NCBI GenBank assembly: GCA_035566535.1
Contig: DATMRA010000222.1
Coordinates: 1-7,444, forward strand
Reading direction: 5' to 3'
Length of the DNA stretch: 7,444 nt
From: JAFARE01 sp035566535
GTDB taxonomy: Bacteria > Chloroflexota > Dormibacteria > Aeolococcales > Aeolococcaceae
Shown piece after piece: positions 1 to 5,195 of the stretch. Below the pieces are notes generated by a model. It did no database searches. It saw only the letters and a program-made list of their open reading frames with translations, and was not told the origin of the DNA. The first letter of the stretch is position 1; every line of letters starts with the position of its first letter. The position numbers were made by a program, and so were the translations under genes.

Positions 1-103
1 CCAATGCCGCGGCAATGGCGACGCCGAGCCCGATCAGATCAGTGCCCGTCAGGCTTCCCGGACGCGGTCTCCCGCCCTGTCCATCACCCTGCTCGGGCAC
101 CAC
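1..103 (-). CDS. atpI: AtpI-like ATP synthase accessory protein, N-terminal fragment
   Basis: Only the first 34 codons are present; the gene runs off the left edge. The readable start is hydrophilic and rich in Gly, Pro and Gln, and then enters a hydrophobic stretch, TDLIGLGVAIAAAL, which resembles the beginning of the first membrane helix of AtpI/AtpZ proteins. These small membrane proteins are encoded ahead of the F0 genes and assist assembly or ion supply of the F1F0 ATP synthase. Two consecutive GTG codons (103-101 and 100-98) could both start it; a GAGGG Shine-Dalgarno at 113-109 gives 5 or 8 nt spacing. The frame stays open further upstream, but without a comparable ribosome binding site. 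The assignment rests mainly on position: in actinobacteria wecA (rfe) is commonly followed by atpI and atpB. With only 34 residues, homology alone would not be convincing. Confidence 0.55.
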   Translation of the reverse strand, partial: MVPEQGDGQGGRPRPGSLTGTDLIGLGVAIAAAL

Positions 104-121
104 ACCGACCCTCGCGTGAAC

Positions 122-138
122 GGTCGCTCGTGGCGACC
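122..138 (-). promoter_or_regulatory. Small inverted repeat in the atpI-like leader
   Basis: Perfect 6-bp arms, GGTCGC and GCGACC, flank a 5-nt loop. The element ends 8 nt before the GAGGG ribosome binding site of the atpI-like gene. In RNA it could form a small stem-loop next to the translation start; in DNA it could be a protein site. Six-bp arms occur by chance fairly often in GC-rich DNA, so function is uncertain. Confidence 0.25.
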
Positions 139-181
139 AAAGTGTGCGTGTCAGCAATTGGCAATGCGTGAAAAATCGGCC

Positions 182-280
182 GTCACCGAACGGGCCGGAC
201 GTTATCACACGCGTACAGCGACACGATCGTGAGGTTTATCGGCCCCAGCGACGATGGCTAGTCACCGGCCGGACACGCGT
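182..280. repeat. Two ordered sets of short direct-repeat blocks
   Basis: Three short words occur twice in the same order: GTCACCG (182-188 and 261-267), GCCGGAC (194-200 and 268-274) and ACGCGT (209-214 and 275-280). In the right copy they are contiguous; in the left copy they are separated by 5 and 8 extra bases. This could be a decayed tandem duplication or a repeated protein-binding module ahead of the ATP synthase genes, or coincidence in GC-rich sequence. Confidence 0.3.
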
Positions 281-372
281 CGGTGGCTGAATGCGGGAGG
301 CGGGTAGTCCTGATCGGGACCGTCACGGAGGCGAGCCGGAACGGCTTGGAGCGGAGGGCGAGCCGAGTGCCG

Positions 373-404
373 AGCGGCGGGGCCCCAGCGGGGCTCCGAC
401 CGCT
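373..404 (-). terminator. Strong GC hairpin downstream of the wecA-like gene, possible terminator
   Basis: Arms AGCGG (373-377) and CCGCT (400-404) pair fully. Inside them CGGGGCCCC (378-386) pairs with GGGGCTCCG (390-398) through nine base pairs, one of them G-U in the plus-strand RNA (A-C in the minus-strand RNA at the same place). The loop is 3 nt and A399 is bulged. It starts 32 nt after the wecA-like stop, where a terminator is expected. There is no run of U after it on either strand, so it is not a canonical intrinsic terminator; U-less hairpins are often proposed as terminators or 3' RNA stabilisers in actinobacteria. A single mismatch weakens the minus-strand form. Confidence 0.45.
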
Positions 405-435
405 GTGTCCGCTCAGGACTACTCGCCTTCCGCGC

Positions 436-1590
436 TCAGTCTGCCTCGCCTGAGTGTCTCGGCAGGTGCGATGGCATCGTTCGCCGCCCTTCGACCACGA
501 TGTAGCCGTCGTCGTCCACGAGCGGGATCGGCTGGTTCAGGCTGCGCCGACGGTTGCGCCAGACCAGGCCGACCAGCGCGATCACCAGTAACGCAAGGGC
601 GATGTCGATGATCCGGCGGTGGCCGTAGATGGTCAGCGCGATGCAGCCGAGGATCGCTGTGGCCAGGTAGAAGGTCATCGCGGTCTCGATCGGTGTCATG
701 CCCCGGGCGAGCAGCCGGTGATGGAGGTGGCCGGCGTCAGGCTCGGCAATGCTGCGGCCGGCCCGGCGGCGCCGCACCATGGCGAACGCCGTATCGCCAA
801 TGGGAAGCGCGAGGGCGATGAGCGGAACCAGGAGAGACAGGCCGACGACGATCTTGGCCACCCCGAGGATCGTGATGACGGCCAGCGCAACGCCGAGGAA
901 GTGGCTGCCGGCGTCGCCCATGAATACGCGTGCCGGGGGCAGGTTGAAGACGAGGAAGCCGAGGCAGCAGCCCAGCAGGGCGCCGCTCATCACGATGACC
1001 CCGGTCTGCAGGTCACCCGGCCCCTGGACGCGATTGATCGCGGCCAGGAGGCAGACACCCGCCACGATGGCGATCACGCCGGCGGCCACCCCGTCGGCGC
1101 CGTCCAGGAAGTTCACCGACACCTGCATGCCGAGCACCCACGCGATGGTCACCGGCGCCGCCAGCCACCCGAGCTCGAAGACGCCCGCGCCGTGGACGCC
1201 GGGGATCGCGACAAACGTGATCGTCATGCCGAGCAGGGCGACCAACACGCCCGCGCCGACCTCGATGATCAGCTTGCTGCGCCACGAGAGGTCAAAGATG
1301 TCGTCCAGCGCCATCGCAATCGTGATCGCTCCGGTGACGGCCACCGTCTGCCAGCGATACGCGATCGGTCCACCGAAGATCGCGATCGCGACAGCGAAGC
1401 CGAGGAACAGCGCGATGCCGCCAAGGCGCGGAGTGGGATGCGGATGAATGTGGCGGTCGTCGTCCGGTTCAGCGACGGCGCCGACGCGGCGCGCCAGCAC
1501 GATGGACGCCGGAACCGCCGCCACCGTCACGCCGCTGGCGACCAGGAACGGCAGGACGGCCGGAAGCCACGGGCTCGCGTCGCCGATCAC
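436..1590 (-). CDS. wecA: WecA/TagO-type polyprenyl-phosphate sugar-1-phosphate transferase
   Basis: This 384-residue integral membrane protein belongs to the MraY/WecA superfamily. It transfers a sugar-1-phosphate, typically GlcNAc-1-P from UDP-GlcNAc, to undecaprenyl or decaprenyl phosphate at the cytoplasmic face, the first step of lipid-linked glycan synthesis (arabinogalactan linker, teichoic acid or O-antigen type polymers). All family motifs are visible: PTPRLGG (52-58), the metal-binding DDIFD (96-100), NFLDGADG (160-167; most members have DGLDGLAAG), FMGDAGS (223-229) and HLHH (288-291) in the cytosolic sugar-nucleotide loop. Roughly ten or eleven hydrophobic helices alternate with these loops. 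After the last helix (about 328-345) there is a hydrophilic tail of about 40 residues containing a DDDGYIVVEGRR stretch. The start is GTG and overlaps the upstream stop as GTGA; no Shine-Dalgarno is visible, so translation is probably coupled. The exact sugar and lipid cannot be read from sequence. Confidence 0.9.
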   Translation of the reverse strand: MIGDASPWLPAVLPFLVASGVTVAAVPASIVLARRVGAVAEPDDDRHIHPHPTPRLGGIALFLGFAVAIAIFGGPIAYRWQTVAVTGAITIAMALDDIFDLSWRSKLIIEVGAGVLVALLGMTITFVAIPGVHGAGVFELGWLAAPVTIAWVLGMQVSVNFLDGADGVAAGVIAIVAGVCLLAAINRVQGPGDLQTGVIVMSGALLGCCLGFLVFNLPPARVFMGDAGSHFLGVALAVITILGVAKIVVGLSLLVPLIALALPIGDTAFAMVRRRRAGRSIAEPDAGHLHHRLLARGMTPIETAMTFYLATAILGCIALTIYGHRRIIDIALALLVIALVGLVWRNRRRSLNQPIPLVDDDGYIVVEGRRTMPSHLPRHSGEAD

Positions 1591-3455
1591 GAGGCCGAGG
1601 TCTGGCGGTACGGCAGCGGAAAGCGCCTGCAGAGCGCGAGGCTGCGCTCACGAACGGCGACCCTCGTGGCCTCGTCGTCGAGGCCGCGCAGCATCTCCGT
1701 GATCAGGTCGGCGATCTCCACCATCTCGGGCTCAGCCATACCACGCGACGTGACCGATGGTGTGCCCAGACGGATCCCGTTTGGATTGAACGGCGTGCCA
1801 CCGTGACCGGGAAAGGTGTTGGCGTTCACCGTGATTCCGACTTCGTCGAACGCCGTCTGGACCGCCCGCCCGCGCAGCCCGTAGGGGCGCAAATCGATAA
1901 CCATCAGGTGGTTGTCGGTGCCGCCGGTCGTCAGAACGGCGCCACGGTCCATCAACTCCTTCGCCAGTGCCTTCGCGTTGACCACGATCTGGCGTGCATA
2001 GTCGCGGAACTCCGGCTGCATGCACTGCTTCAACATCACGGCCTTGGCGGTCATGCCATGCGGGTGGGGTCCGCCTTGCGTCCCAGGACACACCGATTTG
2101 TCGAGGGCGTCGCCGTATTGCGCCTTGCAGAGAATCATCCCTCCCCAGGGCCCGCGCATGGTCTTGTGCGTCGTCAACGTCACAAAGTCCGCGTATGGAA
2201 CCGGGCTGGGATGCACGCCCGCAGCCACAAGGCCGGCGAAATGCGCCATGTCCACCATCAGCATCGCGCCCACTTCCTGCGCGATCTCTGCGAACGCGGG
2301 GAAGTCGAGGATGCGCGGATACGAGCTGTATCCGGCCACGATCATCTTGGGCTGAACCTCACGCGCGCGGCGGCGCACGTCTTCCATGTCGAGCAGCCCG
2401 GTCTCCTCGGACACGAAATACGGCTCGACGTGGTACAGCTTGCCGCTGAAATTCACTGGCGACCCGTGCGTCAGATGACCGCCCTGGTCGAGAGCCATGC
2501 CCAGCATGGTGTCCCCGGGTGAAAGCACGCTGGCGTAGACCGCCATGTTCGCCTGCGAGCCCGAGTGTGGCTGCACGTTGGCGTACTCAGCGCCGAACAG
2601 TTCCTTGGCGCGATCGCGTGCCAGGTTTTCGATCTTGTCCACCACCTGGCACCCGCCGTAATAGCGCTTGCCCGGAACTCCTTCCGCGTACTTGTTGTTG
2701 AGCCAGGAACCCAATGCCTCGAGAACCGCCACGGACGCGAGATTCTCAGACGGAATCAACTCGAGCGTCTCCTCCTGGCGTTGCAGCTCATCGTCCATGA
2801 GCGTCGCAATCTCAGGATCGGTCGCCCGCAGTGCCGTCTTGGCGGTGAAGTCGTCGGCAGGCGGGAGCAGCTCAGTCGCACTGATCGGCCCCTCCCGCAA
2901 CATGCGCGCGGGGGTCACTGTGCAGTCGATGATAGTTGAGGGTAGGCCCAACGCGACCCCACCATCGAGAATTGCATCGACGTCATGGCCCAGCTCAGCG
3001 GCCACATCCGCTGCGCTGAGCGCCGGTGGTTGACCGTGCAGATTGGCGCTCGTGGTGGCCAGCGGGCCCGTGCGCCGCAGGAGTTCGCGCAGCGCCGCGT
3101 GATCGGGGACCCGGCACGAGACAGTCGTGCCGCGCCGCGGAACCGCCGTCTGGATGTCGCCCACCCACACGATGATCGAGAGAGGTCCGGGCCAGAAGCG
3201 CCCGGCAAGGCGCACCGCTTCCGGGGGCATCTCCACCAGCCCGACGAAGTCCTCGGCGTCCGCTGCCAGCAGCGTCAACTCGAGGTCGGCCGGGCGGTGC
3301 TTGATCTCGTAGATGCGTTCGACCGCACCGGCGTTGACTGGATCGCACGCCAGTCCGTACACGGTCTCGGTGGGAATGGCGATGACGCCGCCGCGCAGGA
3401 TGGCGGCGACGACCTCGTCTTCAGGAAGGATGCGGCTCGCCTGTTCGGTTGTCAC
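1587..3455 (-). CDS. sua5-glyA: Fusion of YrdC/TsaC threonylcarbamoyl-AMP synthase with serine hydroxymethyltransferase
   Basis: One uninterrupted 622-residue frame holds two complete enzymes. Residues 1 to about 198 are a YrdC/TsaC domain, which makes threonylcarbamoyl-AMP from threonine, bicarbonate and ATP for the t6A37 modification of tRNA. Visible motifs are IPTETVYGL (27-35), the KHR triad (52-54), SAN (136-138), PSTIIDCT (172-179) and MLREG (185-189). There is no C-terminal Sua5 regulatory domain. Residues about 210-622 are a full PLP-dependent SHMT (serine plus tetrahydrofolate to glycine plus methylene-tetrahydrofolate): SEN (236-238), KYAEG and GKRYYGG (255-268), HLTHGSPVNFSGK (327-339), DMAH (402-405), PLP lysine K431 in TTHK, QGGP (460-463) and IRLGTP (561-566). 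The linker is about ten residues. No in-frame ATG, GTG or TTG occurs between codons 186 and 220, so a separate glyA start is unlikely. One oddity is W437 in GPWGG, where the family usually has GPRGG. The start is GTG with AGGAAG 7 nt upstream. Confidence 0.9.
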   Translation of the reverse strand: MTTEQASRILPEDEVVAAILRGGVIAIPTETVYGLACDPVNAGAVERIYEIKHRPADLELTLLAADAEDFVGLVEMPPEAVRLAGRFWPGPLSIIVWVGDIQTAVPRRGTTVSCRVPDHAALRELLRRTGPLATTSANLHGQPPALSAADVAAELGHDVDAILDGGVALGLPSTIIDCTVTPARMLREGPISATELLPPADDFTAKTALRATDPEIATLMDDELQRQEETLELIPSENLASVAVLEALGSWLNNKYAEGVPGKRYYGGCQVVDKIENLARDRAKELFGAEYANVQPHSGSQANMAVYASVLSPGDTMLGMALDQGGHLTHGSPVNFSGKLYHVEPYFVSEETGLLDMEDVRRRAREVQPKMIVAGYSSYPRILDFPAFAEIAQEVGAMLMVDMAHFAGLVAAGVHPSPVPYADFVTLTTHKTMRGPWGGMILCKAQYGDALDKSVCPGTQGGPHPHGMTAKAVMLKQCMQPEFRDYARQIVVNAKALAKELMDRGAVLTTGGTDNHLMVIDLRPYGLRGRAVQTAFDEVGITVNANTFPGHGGTPFNPNGIRLGTPSVTSRGMAEPEMVEIADLITEMLRGLDDEATRVAVRERSLALCRRFPLPYRQTSAS

Positions 3456-3462
3456 AACATTT

Positions 3463-3468
3463 CTTCCT
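3463..3468 (-). promoter_or_regulatory. Ribosome binding site of the sua5-glyA fusion, overlapping the permease stop
   Basis: AGGAAG lies 7 nt before the GTG start at 3455. Its first base is the last base of the TGA stop (3470-3468) of the upstream permease gene. This fixes the start of the fusion gene and ties its translation to that of the transporter operon. An in-frame stop at the same TGA rules out any longer N-terminus. Confidence 0.75.
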
Positions 3469-4271
3469 CAGCGCCGCTCTGCAAAGCTGACCGCGTCACC
3501 CGAGACCCGCTGGGCGAGATACACGGGGATTGCTGAGAGCAGGATGACAAACAATGCCACAGCATTGACGATGGGCAGTTGGTTGGGCCTCGAGATGTTC
3601 GAGAAGATCCAGATCGGAAGGGTCTGATTCGCACCCGCGGTGAAGGTGGTGACGATGATCTCGTCGAAGCTCAGAGCGAACGCGAGCAGACCGCCGGCAA
3701 GCAGCGCCGAGCGAATCAACGGGAACGTCACGTGGCGAAACGTCTGCCACGGCCCGGCGCCGAGGTCGGCGCTCGCCTCGGCGTAATCCCCCGGGGTGCG
3801 GCGCAGTCTTGCGACGACGTTGTTGTACACGACCACGATGCAGAACGTCGCGTGACCGATCACCAGCGTGATGAGACTGAGGCCGCCGAACAGGTTGCGG
3901 AAGGTCGCATTGAGCGCGATCCCGGTCACAACTCCAGGCAGCGCGATCGGCAGGATGACAAGGAACGACACTGTGTTTCGCCCGAAGAAGCGGTACCCGT
4001 GCACCGCGAAGGCGAGCAGGCTTCCCAGGATCAGCGCTACGGCGGTGGCGAAAAGCCCTACCTGCACAGAGAGAATCACCGCGTCGCGCGCGCCGGGGTT
4101 GGTGAGCGCCTCGCTCACCCAGTGCAGCGTGAAACCCACGATCGGCCAGGTCTGGTTCCGCGAGTCGTTGAATGCGTAAAGCGCGATGAGCAGGAGCGGG
4201 ATGTAGATGATTGCGAGCGTGCAGCCGGTCGCACCCCAGATGAACGAGCGCAGTGAACGGGACAGCTTCAC
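3468..4271 (-). CDS. potC: PotC-like inner-membrane permease of a polyamine-type ABC importer
   Basis: This 267-residue protein is an ABC importer permease (binding-protein-dependent transport, MetI-like fold). It shows about six membrane segments (roughly 12-34, 66-90, 100-121, 132-152, 187-208, 235-253). The cytoplasmic coupling loop that docks on the ATPase has the EAA signature: E165-A-S-A-D-L-G, then a Pro-Trp-Gln-Thr-Phe run. The sequence PLIRSALLAGGLLAFALSFDE after it is typical of PotC, with the acidic FDE(I/V) end of that motif. Length matches the PotC family (about 260-280). It partners the other permease to form the heterodimeric channel. The start is GTG, 4 nt after the stop of the preceding gene, with only a distant GAGG 12 nt upstream, so translation is probably coupled. 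The substrate is inferred from family only. Confidence 0.87.
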   Translation of the reverse strand: MKLSRSLRSFIWGATGCTLAIIYIPLLLIALYAFNDSRNQTWPIVGFTLHWVSEALTNPGARDAVILSVQVGLFATAVALILGSLLAFAVHGYRFFGRNTVSFLVILPIALPGVVTGIALNATFRNLFGGLSLITLVIGHATFCIVVVYNNVVARLRRTPGDYAEASADLGAGPWQTFRHVTFPLIRSALLAGGLLAFALSFDEIIVTTFTAGANQTLPIWIFSNISRPNQLPIVNAVALFVILLSAIPVYLAQRVSGDAVSFAERR

Positions 4272-4275
4272 GGTT

Positions 4276-5169
4276 TCACAGAGCCTCGAACGCGCCCAGC
4301 CGGCGCGCGCCGCCGAGGTAGAGCAGCATCACGATCACCGGCACGACCGCGAACGCGGCCGCCAGCGGCAGGTCGCCGGACACGCCCTGGTTGCTGTAGA
4401 TCACGCTGCCGATGAACTGCGTGCTCGAAACCTGGCTGACGGCGATGTAGTCGCCCAGCGTCAACGAGAAGGTGAAGATCGACCCGGCGACGAGGCCGGG
4501 AAGCACGAGCGGCAGCACCACGCGCCGGAACGTGGCCCACGTGCGCGCGCCGAGGTCACTCGAGGCTTCGATGAGTGAGTTCGGCACCCGCTCGAAGCCG
4601 GCCGCCAAGGGCAGGATCATGTACGGCAGCCAGATGTACGCGAGCACCAGATATACGGCGACATCGCCGAAACCTGGGCCGCTGAGGTGGAACGGCCGCA
4701 GCACACCATTGAGCACGCCACCTGCCGAGAGAATCAAGCGCCAGGCGAGGATCTTCACCAGGTAGCTGGTCCACAGCGGCATCAGCACGGCCACGCCGAG
4801 CACCGCTTTGAGCCGGGGCCCCGCCATCTTGCTCATCGCGAACGCGATTGGGAACGCGATGATCGCGTCGGTGATCGTGACCAGCGAGGCGATGATGATG
4901 GTGCGAAGCGCGATGGTCCGATAAGTCGGATCGGCCAGCAATTGCTGGAAATTCTCCAGTGAGAAGGTCTTGGTGATGCTGAACGTGATGTCGCTGTCGT
5001 AGTGCCAGAACGCGGCTGCCAGTAGGACGCCGAGCGAACCGAGATAGAGCAGCACCAGCCAGCCCAGCGGCGGCGTGAGCAGGGCGATGAGGCGGAGCTT
5101 CGAGTGCCGTGAGATGGTTCGCGCGATCCGATGCCCGAAGCCGGGCGGCAGAGGCACGGAGGGCGCCAC
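4276..5169 (-). CDS. potB: PotB-like inner-membrane permease of a polyamine-type ABC importer
   Basis: With a GTG start at 5169 this gives 297 residues, matching PotB (about 275-310). A short cytoplasmic N-terminus rich in Arg and Lys (11-27) is followed by about six membrane segments (roughly 28-53, 90-112, 121-145, 170-191, 221-240, 268-286). The coupling loop carries the EAA motif E201-A-S-S-D-L-G-A-R, followed by TWATFRRVVLPLVLPG, typical of PotB. It forms the channel with the PotC-like protein. The frame can be extended to a GTG at 5247, but that would overlap the binding-protein gene by 52 nt and lacks a ribosome binding site. I preferred 5169 because GGAGGG lies 10 nt upstream of it. 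That ribosome binding site sits inside a perfect hairpin, suggesting restrained translation relative to the binding protein. Confidence 0.85.
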   Translation of the reverse strand: MAPSVPLPPGFGHRIARTISRHSKLRLIALLTPPLGWLVLLYLGSLGVLLAAAFWHYDSDITFSITKTFSLENFQQLLADPTYRTIALRTIIIASLVTITDAIIAFPIAFAMSKMAGPRLKAVLGVAVLMPLWTSYLVKILAWRLILSAGGVLNGVLRPFHLSGPGFGDVAVYLVLAYIWLPYMILPLAAGFERVPNSLIEASSDLGARTWATFRRVVLPLVLPGLVAGSIFTFSLTLGDYIAVSQVSSTQFIGSVIYSNQGVSGDLPLAAAFAVVPVIVMLLYLGGARRLGAFEAL

Positions 5170-5187
5170 CGCGGCAGCGCCCTCCGT
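5156..5187 (-). promoter_or_regulatory. Intercistronic hairpin masking the potB-like ribosome binding site
   Basis: Arms ACGGAGGGCGC (5187-5177) and GCGCCCTCCGT (5166-5156) are perfectly complementary over 11 bp with a 10-nt loop. In the minus-strand transcript the left arm contains the GGAGGG ribosome binding site (5185-5180), and the loop ends with the GTG start (5169-5167). It begins 8 nt after the TAG stop of the binding-protein gene. No U-run follows, so it is not a classic terminator. Such hairpins after binding-protein genes in ABC operons are known to protect upstream mRNA and lower expression of permeases; whether this one does so is inferred. Confidence 0.65.
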
Positions 5188-5195
5188 AATGACCT

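Larger units (their letters stand above)
104..435. other. 332-nt non-coding region between the wecA-like and atpI-like genes
   Basis: No credible gene is visible on either strand. The plus-strand frame opening at 291 runs antisense into the wecA-like gene and looks like a GC-rich shadow. The region contains a strong hairpin close to the upstream gene (373-404), ordered direct-repeat blocks (182-280), a 10-bp palindrome CACGATCGTG at 222-231 and a small inverted repeat (122-138) before the atpI-like ribosome binding site. It is locally richer in A and T around 155-240. On the minus strand, GATAAC (206-201, preceded by TG one base away) and GATAAA (240-235) resemble -10 hexamers, and TTGCCA (164-159) resembles a -35, but none has a good partner at 16 to 18 bp. 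The region probably holds the ATP synthase operon promoter; this is inferred from position only. Confidence 0.5.

Noticed and set aside
291..611. Plus-strand frame of 106 codons starting in the non-coding region
   Set aside because: Its second half is antisense to the wecA-like gene, the composition is Arg/Gly/Pro-rich without any domain, and no ribosome binding site is visible.
619..1806. Long plus-strand frame of 395 codons opposite the wecA-like gene and the end of the fusion gene
   Set aside because: It is antisense to well-supported coding sequence, is low complexity in Arg, Asp, Gln and His, and shows no family motifs. Such frames are common opposite GC-rich genes.
1803..2522. Plus-strand 239-codon frame opposite the SHMT part
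   Set aside because: It is antisense to a strongly conserved enzyme and has shadow-like His/Arg-rich composition.
2800..2870. Possibility that sua5 and glyA are separate genes joined by error
   Set aside because: The frame is continuous, the linker is in frame and no remnant start or ribosome binding site for glyA fits the frame. The GGGAGGGG at this place encodes part of the conserved LREG motif. Read-level confirmation would still be useful.
3452..3460. Two-codon frame ATG-TTG-TGA overlapping the GTG start of the fusion gene
   Set aside because: Its ATG is only 2 nt from the AGGAAG, too close for initiation. It is probably a coincidence.
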